From Papio anubis (lineage: Eukaryota; Chordata; Mammalia; Primates; Cercopithecidae): DNA of 64,000 nucleotides. A program made the translations under genes and the position numbers. The notes below the pieces were generated by a model, which was given only the letters and a program-made list of their open reading frames with translations, ran no database searches and was not told the DNA's origin. Positions 36,113-48,150 of this stretch are shown here, one piece after another. The stretch's first letter is position 1. Every line of letters starts with the position of its first letter. The stretch spans positions 85,891,277 through 85,955,276 of the forward strand of contig NC_044984.1 in assembly GCF_008728515.1 (NCBI RefSeq). The letters run 5' to 3'.

Positions 36113-36176
36113 TGAAAAATATAGTAAAATACAGTAATGACAAAAATGATATCTATTGATTAACTTTAAACTAGAA

Positions 36177-36206
36177 ACAGTAAATAGTGAAGATGCTATT
36201 TACTGT
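36177..36206. repeat. 11-bp inverted repeat with 8-nt loop
   Basis: 'acagtaaatag' (36177-36187) and 'ctatttactgt' (36196-36206) are perfect reverse complements. They lie in the short gap between two Alus. Confidence 0.8.
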
Positions 36207-36217
36207 GTGAATAGTAA

Positions 36218-36415
36218 GTGAAACCCCATCTCTACTAAAAATACAAAAATTAGCCAGGTGTGGTGGCAGATGCCTGTAATCCTAGCTACTGAGGCAGGAG
36301 AATTGCTTGAACCCAGGAGGCAGAGGTTGCAGTGCACAGAGACCGTGCCATTGCACTCCAGCCTGGGTGACAAAAGCGAAACTCTGTCTCAAAAAAAAAA
36401 AAAAAAAAAAAAAAA
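36218..36415 (+). mobile_element. 5'-truncated Alu
   Basis: The copy begins at 'gtgaaaccccatctctacta', so most of the left arm is missing. It continues to 'cattgcactccagcctgggt' and an A25 tail. It lies 105 bp from the preceding full-length Alu in the same orientation. Confidence 0.94.
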
Positions 36416-36454
36416 CCCAAAAAGCAAGAAAAATGAAAACATGAGGAATACGAT

Positions 36455-37006
36455 TGTCACATGGGCTACATTATTTCCTCTCCAAATATTGAAATCCTAA
36501 CTCCCAGTATCTCAGAATTCCACCTTATCCCCAAAAAGGGCTACTGAAGAAGGAATAAATTGAATTCACATGGGGTCATACTGGAATAGGGTGAGCTCCT
36601 AATCTAATATGACTGGTGCACACATAACATCATACTGTACTACATAAATACATGCAATCATTATCTGTCAATTAAAAATAAAAGAAAAAATGTAAAAATA
36701 TGACAAATATCCTTATTGAAAGGGAAAATTTGGACACACACATAAGGAGGACGTCATAGGAACATGAATGCAAAGATCAGGATGAGGTCTGTAAGTCCCA
36801 GAATGCCAAAGATGCAGCAAACCACAAGAAGCTAGAAGCTAGGAAGGAGGCTTGAAATAGATTCCCCCTCACAACCTTCAGAAAGAACAAATCCTGCCAC
36901 ACCTTAGTATTGAACGTCTATCATTGAGAACTATGAGACAATAAATTTCTGTTGCTCAAGCCACCCAGCTTGTGGTACTTTGTTCAGCATCCCTAGGAAA
37001 CTCACA
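36455..37006 (+). mobile_element. MLT1-type (ERVL-MaLR) solo LTR, interrupted
   Basis: The sequence runs from 'tgtcacatgggctacattat' through 'aatcctaactcccagtatct', 'ggggtcatactggaataggg', 'gaacaaatcctgccacacct' and 'gagacaataaatttctgttg' to 'aaactcaca', the order of an MLT1 LTR. An L1MA tail is inserted at about 36617-36705, after which the MLT1 resumes at 'tccttattgaaagggaaaa'. The AATAAA at about 36940 is the LTR poly-A signal. Confidence 0.87.
36617..36705 (+). mobile_element. L1MA 3' tail nested in MLT1
   Basis: About 85 bp show an L1MA 3' end: 'aacatcatactgtactaca' then 'tctgtcaattaaaaataaaa' and an A-rich tail. It splits the MLT1 between 'actggtg' and 'tccttattg', so it inserted after the LTR. 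Confidence 0.78.
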
Positions 37007-38879
37007 CTATGATCCTGTTGGCTTGATTACGTGAAACTATATTAAATTGTTATTTTAAAAAATAAAAAATGGTCAAATAATGGCAATTTCCTAAGATTTA
37101 GATATGCATGGAGCTGCGTACTGGCAATTTTTATGGCTTGCTATCTACAACAGAAGTTTTGCAATTTGGAGAGAAAGAAATAAGCAAACTTTGAATCACA
37201 CCATTGAAGGCCTTCTTACATAAAGGCATGTTGGAAATGCAAAAATCTCCTCTGTTATGTCATTATATAGTTTGTTTTTTTTTCCAGTATGCGAACTGTC
37301 CAGCATCACAGATATGCATCTATTACTCTGAATTGTTATATACAACAGGCTTATTTCTGAGCCACTTTTGCCTTCACCAATCCCATACAAAAGAAAATAA
37401 TTTTTTAAAAAATTTTTTTCTCTCTGACCTCATGATTGATCATGAATCATTGATTTGCCTTCTCGCCCACTGGATCTGAAATTCTCTCAGTTTTTTTTAA
37501 ATCTAAAAGTGTCTTTACTTATGGATATCTAGTAGAATGTATTGTTTAACTATTTAGTACTTTGCAGTATACAAAATGAGATGACGGGGTACATTGAATG
37601 GTAGTTAAATAATTAGCAAAGAATAAGGCCCTCCAATACAGCTGCCACTGAAGAATTTCTATAAGAGAGTAGGATTTCTACTGCCACTGAGGAATTTCTA
37701 TAAGAGAGTAGGAAAGATCAATTTTAACTTTCAAAGATAAAATGAAAAGAGTTTATATAGATCATATTGTTCCAGCTCAAGACATGTTACTGCTCCCAGT
37801 AGGGATGCAATAACAATTTGTAATAACATTCAAGTTAACCAGCAGCAAATTAAACTGGGCTTTGAATAAATAAAAAAGAAATCGGGGCATCCATTCATTA
37901 ATATTTATTATTCCCTAATAAAAATGAGAAACATCTAGGCCATTTTTCTAAGATTTCCTAAGATATTTCTAAAAAAAGTGACATATTCCTTAAAATCTAT
38001 TTCAAAGGCTAAAAAAACTTACCATTATAGATATTTTTTTGGTCTCATCTAATTCCCTCCAGCTGCAATTTAAGCTTCTTTTTGTCAGTCTGATCTTTCT
38101 CATATTTTAATTGGCATTAACAAAGGATATTCTTACCATGGATTTCCAAGGGACCGAATTTCCACTCAAGAAACCTTGGAAATCTGAATGTGAAAGAACT
38201 CCAAAGTATGTCTGAAAATGGCAAGATTGTGTTTGTGTTATGAGATTATAAGGAAGAAGAGCGAACAAATGATCATAAACCTCTAGTAGGGGAATAAACA
38301 CGTTTCTCATTTTTTTTTTCTATTTTTAAAGTATTTTTCTTCATAGTGTCTTAGCAAAGGAAACCATTTAAAATTTTGCTTATGGACAAAATTTGAAAAA
38401 TGTTCATCCTCCAAATACAATCTACAAAGTATATGTTTTAAAAGTTCTTTGAATACAGAAGTTATTGAGATTCTACAACTTGTCAGAGAAAGAAATACCT
38501 CCTTGAGGTCTTCAACACTCTTTTTAAACTTTCGTGTGGCTCATAATCTACTTCTCAAATGTAGGTGGAACCTGATCAAATACTAACGTCTTCGGAGATT
38601 AAGAAATTCATTTTAAAGAACAAGAATTATAATTCTTGATCATAAAACAGGCAAAATTAAGGTTTCTGGAAAGAAGGAGAATTTTTGTTATCTTGAAGAA
38701 TGATCCAGGAATTGGAATTTCTTGAATAAGAAATGTTTCTGAAATTGTAGCCTATGGAGTAGTGAACATACTTTTCCTTAAAGAAGCCTGCCCCAAAGTG
38801 GTGCTCTTATTACCTCATAAAAAACTAAGTCTCATATACAGAATTGCTATTTTGCATATTTATTATGTCCAAAATATTT
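37007..38879. other. Unassigned AT-rich spacer
   Basis: No gene or clear interspersed repeat is recognised. The one structured feature is the 39-bp tandem duplication listed separately. Confidence 0.5.
37642..37713. repeat. 39-bp tandem duplication
   Basis: Copy one (37642-37680) and the 33-bp second copy (37681-37713) share the block beginning 'ctgccactga' and ending 'agagagtagga' with a single A/G difference. Such near-identity implies a recent duplication. Confidence 0.92.
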
Positions 38880-39055
38880 ATATATGCATTTTTAATCTGA
38901 TCCTTTTAATAGCTCTGGGAAACAGGCATTTTCTTATTTATTTAAAGGATATGAAATTGTAAAATTACGGAAATTAAGTAACTTGACCATAGTCACAAAG
39001 ACAATGAATAACCAAACTAGGACTCAAATCTGTATGAATTTGTCTCATTTCCATT
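38880..39055 (+). mobile_element. MIR SINE
   Basis: 'tttttaatctgatcctttta', 'atagctctgggaaacaggca', 'aattaagtaacttgaccat' and 'aaactaggactcaaatctgt' are in MIR order. It is near full length. Confidence 0.78.
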
Positions 39056-39554
39056 CTACGAGAGCAAGCATACTGGGTTTGAATTAGATCTCTAGAAATA
39101 TAGACTCCTATAATATTATATAAACATAGTTAAATACAATTAGTGTGTGGGAAGGAATGTATTAGTCTTGTCCCTTGAAATCTTTATTATTAAGGGGCTC
39201 TGTTTTCAATGAATGAGAATATTTTCATTGTCAATATTCCAAAACTTCAATTTAATTCTCATTATACTAATTTACATAGTAATTTTATTCTAGTTTCTAC
39301 TTTGCTTAATTTGACAAAGAAATTCTAGTTGTAGTAAAATTTACATTAGAACTCATCTAGGAACACAGCTCATCATGTTGATAGCCCCAGGCATCAACTG
39401 ATATATTAAAGAATAGCTTTAAACAAATATTAAATATGGAAACCTAGGATATAGATCATACTGAAAGATGGTAAGAGGCTTTGTTCATTTATTGATAGGA
39501 AAAAATCAGATGTGTTAATGAACTAAATATTAGGAAGGAAAACGAAAGTGTTAT
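39056..39554. other. Unassigned AT-rich spacer
   Basis: No gene or repeat is recognised. Confidence 0.5.
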
Positions 39555-40370
39555 TGAAATGGGAGAGTTCCCTGATCCCCCTCACAGGATGTGTGACAGA
39601 GGTGTGGATTGCCTGTTGGTTGCCGCTGCTACTCAAATCCCTGATGGGAGGCAGACCACACAGATGGACAGGTGCAAGAGGTGGGGCGAGTGCTTTGGGC
39701 TCCAGCCCTGTGGTAGTATCTTGGGTGCCTGCAGCCCCAGTGTTACAATGCTCTTTTAGCTTTTTTAGCCTTGCTGTCCACAGACAGCTTAAGTGTTAAC
39801 CAATTCAATGGACCCTCTTTTTGCATGGGCAGAGGGCCAGTGTGACAACTTTGCAAGGGCAGAGGGCCAGTGTGACAACTTTCTGTATCCTGAACTCTTG
39901 CCTAGAGTTCTGGAAGAATTGGGTCACACATGGACTTGAAGGATGAAATTGGGGTTTTATTGAGTGGTGGAGGTGGCTTTCAGCTAGACGGATGAGGAGC
40001 TAGAAGGGGGATAGAGTGGGAAGATGATCTTCCCCTGGAGTTTGGCCATCCAGTGGCCAAAATCCTCTCTGAATGCCCCCAACCGAACTCCTCTTGGTGT
40101 TCAGATGTTTCTTTTCTTCTTGTTGTCATTCTGCCATTCACCAGCTTGTCTCCTTGTCTCCTCATCTGTTTGTCTGCTTCTGGAGCTTGGAGTTCGGGGT
40201 TTATATGGGTACAGGATAGAGGGCTTGATGGGCCAAAAGGCAACTTTTTGACATAAAAACAGGAATGCCTGTCACCATTTAGGGTCACAAGTCTCCAGGC
40301 TTGAGGGTGAGGCCTTTGCCGGGGAACTGCCCACTTATACCCAGTATTTCCCTGTCTCCTGCCAATATCA
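39555..40370 (-). mobile_element. ERV1-class solo LTR, antisense
   Basis: A GC-richer 816-bp island is bounded by TG (39555) and CA (40370), with 4-mers 'ttat' and 'ctat' flanking (3 of 4 match). On the minus strand it shows a TATA-like 'catataaaccc' (plus about 40198-40208) and, further downstream, an AATAAA (plus 39956-39961), the spacing expected for an LTR R region. A 30-bp unit is tandemly duplicated at 39820-39879. I do not recognise the subfamily. A 172-codon minus-strand frame at 39980-40498 crosses its edge and is not a gene. Confidence 0.72.
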
Positions 40371-41424
40371 CTATAGTGTCTTGAATAAATAGCTCCTAAA
40401 AAAGTTATACTTACAAGCATATGTGTGTATGTGTGTGAGTTGTACAAGTATGTGTGTATCTGTGTAATGGTAATAGACCTGGTAAGGGGATAGTACAATG
40501 AACACTCTAAATAATGTCAATGAGAAGATAAATTGCTTCAGTATCAATGAGAATATAAGATGCTTCATTACATACACAAGGCATTTAATAACATTTGACA
40601 ATAATTTAAATATATTTAAATCCTTTGTCCACACAATTTCTTGAAATATTTCAGAATATAAATAAAAAATGCAGACAGAGCTTATGCACCAGATTGTTGA
40701 TCTGAGTATTATTTTACATAGGAAAATGTTGAAAACAATTTTATGTCCCACAACAGGATAATGATTAAAAATTATGTTAAATTTGTTTCATAATTATGTG
40801 TCAAAGTTAATGATATTTTCACAAATTGATACTATGACGAAGAGTAGACTATAAAGTTATCTACAGTAGGAGCTCAACTATATGTGCACATATGCTCATA
40901 GAGAAAATAGAAAATATAGCAAAATGTTAATAGAGGTTGCCTGTAAAAAGTGTATTTTCTTCTTGTTCTTGTCTACTTTTATTAAAAAAATTTATAATAA
41001 TTATGTGTTACATTTTTAACACATAAAATAAATCATCTTTAGAATAAATCATGTTTTAAATAAATCATCTTTAGAAATGAGCACTTGAGAAGTGGTACCC
41101 ATAGAAGTTAGAGTGGAATCCTCAACACCTCACTAGGGTGATTCCAAGGAAACTGGCACCCTATATGAATGCCCATCTCTGCTCAACTCCACACGCAATG
41201 GTATCACCTTGTGCCAGTCAGATAGTGTGCTTCAACACTTTTCACCTGCCTCTGTTTGGGGTAGTTCTATAGGAAATAAAGCTTTCAGTTGTGATGATTA
41301 TTTTCTTTCTTATTTATCTCAGAACAATTTTAGATGCAAGTATTATAATCCACCAGGCATTTAGAGGTAATGGACTGGGCAGAATGGTTCTAAGAGAAAC
41401 TTTTCTGAGTTTCCAGTTGAGATA
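40371..41424. other. Unassigned AT-rich spacer
   Basis: No gene is recognised. There is a TG-rich impure microsatellite at 40418-40466 and a 32-bp-period direct repeat at 41025-41075. Confidence 0.5.
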
Positions 41425-41580
41425 ACTATGTTACATACATTATCTTTTTAACATTATCTTTACAATATACTCTTTGGCAGATTTGGAAGCTGAAGCTCTT
41501 GAAGATTGTGAGATTTGCCCACGTAAGCATGGTGAATGAAGGCAAAATTAGAAGTCTGTACTCTTTCTACTGCATGTACT
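41425..41580 (+). mobile_element. MIR SINE
   Basis: 'acattatctttttaacatta', 'ggaagctgaagctcttgaag' and 'gagatttgcccacgtaagca', then 'ctttctactgcatgtact'. This is the MIR core and tail in order. Confidence 0.65.
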
Positions 41581-43149
41581 GGGTTACTGCCCCGTAAGAA
41601 ATTACCATAGCTTTTAAGCTGTATTTGTACTCAGTGTAAGAAACATAATCAACGTGGTATATAACTTTTGGGATAAACTGAATTTCAAAGATTTACCTGA
41701 AGGGTAAAATTCAGCCAAACCATGCTTTCCTCAAACAATTCTTGTGTTCTAAACAGGGAACATAGAATGTGTTGTGTTTGAAGGTATAGTGGAAAGGATT
41801 CTTAACTAATTCATATGTTGAATAGAGGCATACCTAATCAGTTTGTATATTTTTAGTTTCATATGTACAAATAAAATATATTTAGACTGAAATTAGCAAT
41901 TAATCAAATGGATTACATTTTACACATATAAATCCAGACAGGCCTTAATATAAAAATATGTAAAGATACCATTTGTATTTATTTATTTATCCTCACAAAT
42001 CTATAATAAAAATACAGATAAATTCTAAACTATTACATTCAAATAAAAGAAATGATACACAAGATGGAACACAAAGAGGAAGGTTATATTATATCAGTTA
42101 GAATATGCTTTGGAGAAATCTATTTTTCTATACACTGTGGGGCTCATTCCAGTTAGCAATTCAAACTGTATATATCATTTCAGAACAATCACACACACAC
42201 ACAAAAATCCCTGCTTGCTGATTTTTTTGTTTGTTTGTTTTTGAAAAAAGTCATCTTGTGGGTTTTTCTTTTGGGGAGGTACCAAATAAATGAATATCCA
42301 GCATATTAAGGAGCCACTAGCTCTAAATCCACTATTTTAATCAATGCTGTGCGGCAGTACTGGGCTTAGTCCACAGAAACTTATTGTTATAGTAGAAAAG
42401 CTCCTCCAACTCTTCCAGAATGTTATTTTAAAGGTCTCAGGAATTAAAATTAAAACAAATGCTTTAAGCCTTTTCAAAACTGTGTCCCAGAAAATAAAAG
42501 TTAAGTGCCTGCTCTCCAGAGAATTATGAAGAAATGCATTTGGCTGAGTTTGAAAATGTCTCTTTAATGTGAGCAATTGGAAAACCTAGGATTAAACAAT
42601 GCTAAGTACCTTCCTTGAAAGATTAAAAAACAAAGTTAAGATTATTTAATCAGCCATATTCATTCTGATATAAAAAAATGATCTTACACATTTAAAAATA
42701 TATACATTACTTTTAAAATCTAATTTGGCACATGTAGCATTATGAATAAGAAAAATGAAGTCTCTGTTTCTGCTCTAATACTCTTTTAATAGACCAAAAC
42801 AAAGCAAAACATGACCTAGCTCAACCAACAATGACTTTCATTAACTTCTTTTCAAGAGCTCTTAGAAAAGGAAAGCTGTTAAGAGGTTGCTTTCCATTGT
42901 TAGACTTTTGGACATTTATGTAAGTATAAATGTTGGTTTTAACATTAAAATGTTAATGTAATTAAAATCTAAAATGCTCAATGTATATAAAATAAAACTT
43001 TTTAAGGTTCTGAGACATTTTTCCCATCTTATACTTTAATAGACTTTTTTTAAAAAAATTAGATTTCAAATAAGTTTGAGAACTAACATTAAAGTTGAGA
43101 ATAATTGTAATTAACCTTTCCACCAAAATATTTGTGGAAACGGTTTGGG
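41581..43149. other. Repeat-poor spacer
   Basis: No gene or clear repeat is recognised apart from a short CA run (42191-42203). The interval 42337-42576 has open frames on both strands but no recognisable product. Confidence 0.5.
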
Positions 43150-43290
43150 ACCAGTAAGTCCAAATAATTGTCCTCATCTAACCCACTACTTTAGAAATGA
43201 GTAAACTGAAGACTTATTAGTGACAAATACAAGAATGTAATGTCAGAGTCTTGCCCTCCATCTAGTATTCTTTCCCGTTTCCTGCATTGT
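43150..43290 (+). mobile_element. MIR SINE, weak
   Basis: 'ttgtcctcatctaacccact', 'tagaaatgagtaaactgaag' and 'gtcagagtcttgccctccat' resemble the MIR 3' half. Confidence 0.55.
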
Positions 43291-45325
43291 CTCCATCTAC
43301 ACAATAAATACTAAGAAAAATGCTAGTTACATTGACTCAATTTTTGGAAGTAAATGCTCTAAAACTTTAAAAGCCCAAGCTTTTTCTTTGTTTCTTTCCT
43401 ACTGTGCCCTACTCCTTGACCAAAAGGGAGGGAGCTGAAAAACAAATTTCATAATGCATGTTCATTACAGAGACAGTCTATAAACCCAAATTGAGTAAAA
43501 TATGCATTTTTTTTCATTTCAAGATTTGAATTTAATACAAAACTCAGAAAGGGACCAACTTTTTTTACTCTTTATTCATTCTCATGGCATACTAAAATAA
43601 TAGATGTTAAAATGGTAACATTTTCAGAAGATACTCCTCAATGGAGTAGATTTAATTGATTGATATCTGAAGATTAGTAAAACGTACAATTGTTCTTGTC
43701 CATATAGGAAACTAAACATCTTTATAGTATTTTTAAGGAACTCTAGTTAAGATATAAATCAAGGTGGCCATCTCAATGAAAGACCTATGTATTACTTGGT
43801 GGTTGTGACTTTTCCGTTGTAAGTAATAAGACTTCTATTACGCTTAGACTAGTCAGTGGTTGTCATGCCGATGCAAATATTAGCTTATCTCCATGGCAAT
43901 ATCCACCTATTTGATCAAGTAACAATGGTTTATCTAACTCCAGATATAAATCTTGGAGAAAGAGGAACATAATATATTACTTACTTGTTTTTTTGTTGAA
44001 CTCTCGAAGAGTAAATGGAAAGTTAGCTTTGTATCTTTGTTTGAAGAAGACTATTTGGGGAAGAGTTGTTTGTGCTCTTAGCAAAGGAAACTCCATTTGC
44101 CTCTTTTCTCTTCCTCTTTCTAATTTTTCCATGCGATGAGGATAATTGTAGGAAGTTGGAAATAATAACACAAAACTTCATAGATTTCTGATTTTTAAAA
44201 GCGTTTTAAACATTAGAACTTTTTCTCAAAGCAAATCTTAGGCAGATTTCCAATGTATAACAAAGGTAAGTGTCAAGTTTTTAGCTATGAAGTAGATTTA
44301 GAGATCTGAGAGTAGGGAAATTCCACCCCTCACCTCTCTCCTGCGTTATCAACTTGACAGAATCCCAGGGCTCTGTAGAACACAGCTTTGAAAGCATGGT
44401 TGTGAATGACAAAAAAGAGTAGGAGAATAAGTAAAAGAGGTAGTCTACAAAGTGTCATTACTTTGCTCGGTTAATAAAGATTATTTATGATAGGAAAACA
44501 TGTCTGCAGAAGGTCTGATGCATAGAGATAGAAATTTCAACTCAAATAGTTAAATACTTTTTACTAAACCTAGAACTGAAAATGAATTAACAAGAAACAT
44601 TTTTAATGAAGTACATATGTATCATGGTTGGATTAAGTTTTAAAAGAAAGAATAATGAGAATAGAAATTACTAGTTACTTTAAAAGTTGCTCAATAATTT
44701 TCTTCTAGTAATCAAAGAGTGCACGTCTTTTATAAAACTATGTGCTTGAAAATTTGGACATTTGTATGTCTGGAAGTAATTGGATGGAGAAAAACAAGGC
44801 TGAAGGTCTTAATATTTGCAAGTAATTTGTGTCAGTAGACTAATGAAAAGCTAAGCTATAAAACTAAAAATATATGTGTTGATGAAGAAACAATGTTAGT
44901 ATTCATTTCAAACAATTGATGAAATTATGAAGTTCTTCACCAATAAAAAGAGAAAGTGTTCTGCAGGTTAGAAATGAGTTATAATAACAGGAATTAACAT
45001 TCTCAGTAGATTTAATCAGAATATGGTGTATTAGCCCATATAGTTAGATCTTAAGAGGACCTTTGTTTCTTTCCTCCAAAAAAAAAAAAAAAAAAAAAAA
45101 TTGGTGGAAAAGAAGCTGTGCCCTTCAGTACCTATTCTCTGTTTTTCTAGTTTCTTCTAAATTTACTTTAGTGAACAGGATACGTGACCATTTAGCTAGA
45201 GACTGCCTTCCTGTCCTTCCTTATAGTCAGTGACTATATGTAGGCCAGTGGGGCATGGCAACAATACGTAAAACTTCTAGATTGTTTTCTTAAAGATAGG
45301 GCTGCTGGCCAAATACATTTGTGTT

Positions 45326-45353
45326 TCTCCTACTCTTGGCCAAGAGTAGGAGA
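45326..45353. repeat. 28-bp perfect palindrome without spacer
   Basis: The 14-base arms 45326-45339 and 45340-45353 are exact reverse complements, centred on TTGGCCAA. Pairing stops at 45325/45354. The arms are of mixed composition, not simple repeat. It lies in sequence with no recognised transposon. Confidence 0.95.
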
Positions 45354-47689
45354 TTTGCAGCTGTAGAAGATCTTGGACCCAAAGATGGAAGTCATATGTT
45401 GAAGATAATATATTCAGCAGGTAAATCAGGGTTCTTGGGGTCCACACACTTATCACAAGAGAGAAATATTTTATCTAATTAAAGATCCTGTATTTTGAGA
45501 CTTCTTTGTGATAAATCTTTAACCTAAGTCTCAGCTAATGAAAAACTTGGTACCAAAGTGGTGTACTGCCATAGAAAATATGTGCCAATTTTCTTAGTAG
45601 CTGAGTTGCAGACCTTGAAGACATAAACATCGCAGGCTGGAAAGCTAATGACCTTTCTTAGATCATGGCAAAATATTTACTAAAACTGTTTTCTGTAATG
45701 AAACGAAGATATACCTCTGAATTCTCTTGCTCTAAGGAAGATTATTAGATAAAGGCAAATTATTTGTCCATGTTACTACCCCTTGACGCTTTTAGCCATA
45801 TACAAGAGAGAATAGCTTGGGTAAGTATTGCCAATGTGCAAGTAGAAGTAGAAATAAATAGACTTTGCAAAGGGAATCAGTCTCTGACAGAGATCTAGAC
45901 TTGAACAAAAGTGATACATCTTATGAGAGGAAAATCTCCTGCTTATATGTCTTAACTAGCAGAAGATAACAGAAGATAAGACTATTGCTCAGAGACTTTC
46001 TCAAAAGCCTCTCAGATGTACTTTTCGGCCAGATAATGGAAGCTCCACTCAGCTACAAAGGCAAGGTAAAATTGTTTTAACTTCTCTCCAGAGTCTAGTC
46101 TCAGAGAGATGGTTCTAGTACAGAAGCAGAAAACAAGAGTGAAGAAATAGGGAGAGATCATCAAGTGTGGTAAATTTCACACAGAACTGATTAGAAAGCA
46201 AATAGAAACTTCACTATGTTTTTGAGGAAATTAATACTGTTTTCAGAAAAAAAAAGAGAGAGACAGAGACACCAAAGCCTGGCCTACAAGCAATACACCT
46301 AGGTTCCCAAATGCGTATTATAAAAAAACTGCGTGTCAAAATTATACAACCCCTAAACACAGCATAAACCCAAGAACTCACTTCAAGTTTGTCCACAAAG
46401 TATAGCATGTCAAGGAAAATTTTCAGAGGGCTTCAGAAATCATGGAGGACAATGGCCAAGAGAGTCATCCAAGGGAGCAAAGCCTGGGGTAAATTAACCA
46501 AATACTAGGATATTTCTGAGTTTTTACATGTCAATATGTGACCGCCTTGGACCACTGAGTGCTCTGTGTTTTCTATTTTTATCTCTATGAATACATAATT
46601 TTCTACTCTATCATTTTATATTAAGTGATGAGGATCGGCGGAAGAGATAACATGTCTTGGTTTATAGATGAGGGGGTCACAAGAAGAGGATTGCATGTTA
46701 GTAACAGATTCTGGACTTTAAACGGGATGCAGAAAATATAAGGGGTATGTGTGTCTCCATTGAGGATGGTGAATACATTCTGTGTATGCAAATACGATTC
46801 ACAAAGGGAAGGCTATTGTCAACAATCTCCTATATCTATTCTGTTTTATCTCTTTTTTACATATGTTTAAGGCCTAAAGATGGACACAAGAGACCATATC
46901 TCCCAGCATTGCTAACGATCAAAGTACCCATGTAATTAAGTTTAGGCCAATGAAACATGAATGACTGATATATATGAATGAACTAATGATGATTGAGAAC
47001 TGTCCCTAATGATAGGGGAAAAATTGTTAAAACTAAAATAGAAAGGCCTATGAATTAAAATTATTATATACTGGGAAGAATCACAGTTCCCCACTCAAGA
47101 TTTCAGTTATTCTATAACATTTTCCATAAAATATCTTTGAATCTCCACAGTGAGCTAACAATCAGTTGGTAATTTAGATTAATTCATATAATTTGAGTTA
47201 ATCCTGACCTATAACTTTAATCCAATTAGAGGAAAAAGTGTTTGATTTGGAATTAAAGATTTTTATTCTTTTTGCCTCCCCATGCTTCCCGAATTGAGCG
47301 CAAATTAGGGGGGAAAGGCATACTAACAATTAGGTAGTTGATCCAAATTAGTTTTTTTGCTAGTTCAAATTTTAGAATATCTACCCCAGCTTTTATGTTC
47401 CTTATTGTTACTGATTTTTAAAACTTATCAATACACTTTTTTCATTCCACTTGACATGGCTTATTTAGTTATATGTTTCCGCATTTTAAATTACAAGATT
47501 TGCACAGTATGTTCTTTTTAAATTTCATAGAACACCACAGGTACAGATGGTCCATTAATAGCAATAAAAAGGCAAATTAAAATTATGCAAAACTCTTTGG
47601 AAAGCAATTCATTCCACAGCTATTTCAAGGAAAGTGTCTGCGTTTTAAATCTAATGTGATAAGACTTCCTGCTGATATGACAAGTCATC

Positions 47690-47728
47690 CCAAAAGAAGT
47701 TTGTATCATCTGAATTATCTTCTTTTGG
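47690..47728. repeat. 10-bp inverted repeat with 19-nt loop
   Basis: 'ccaaaagaag' (47690-47699) and 'cttcttttgg' (47719-47728) are exact reverse complements. They lie inside the repeat-free patch discussed in the findings. Confidence 0.75.
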
Positions 47729-48019
47729 CAAGAAGGACAGAATACCTAATTGATTTTAATAAACAATAGCTATGAGTAGGATTCCAATCTGTCATGGTTA
47801 CATCCTAACTCTTTATGTGATTTGATAGACAATGACATTCAAACTCACAAATTTCTGTTTCATGTATCTACTATTTACTAACATATCTCTATCAATATGA
47901 TATAATTTTTCTATTATCTAGAATTATTAGGCTCTCTAATATTTCTGTAGGGGTTGTGGGTTATGAAGCTTTCGGTTGAATGAGGCACTATGTTGCAATA
48001 GATACCAATAAACTTTGGA

Positions 48020-48150
48020 ACTAAACACACACATGGGTTTAAATCTGCTTTTCACTCTATGTTATTTGTATTTATTTGGAAACATCTATTGGTCTTATTT
48101 TTCACCTATAAAATTATAATAATGACAAGGCTTTAAAATGTTGTAGTCCA
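48020..48150 (-). mobile_element. MIR SINE, antisense, weak
   Basis: 'catgggtttaaatctgcttt' and 'tttcacctataaaattataa', then 'aatgacaaggc', resemble the complement of MIR. It is strongly diverged. Confidence 0.5.

Larger units (their letters stand above)
43291..48019. other. 4.7-kb repeat-poor, gene-free stretch
   Basis: No Alu, L1, LTR or DNA transposon could be recognised, and no coding or RNA gene. Notable items are a perfect octamer ATGCAAAT at 43871-43878, an A23 run (45078-45100), the 28-bp palindrome at 45326-45353, and an AT-rich patch with homeodomain/POU-like motifs at about 47550-47770. Old repeats may be present below my recognition limit. Confidence 0.5.

Noticed and set aside
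39980..40498. 172-codon minus-strand open frame, the longest in the window
   Set aside because: It spans the edge of an LTR into unrelated flanking sequence, has no recognisable domain, and its first part is translation of a TG-rich tract. An LTR of this class is not protein coding.
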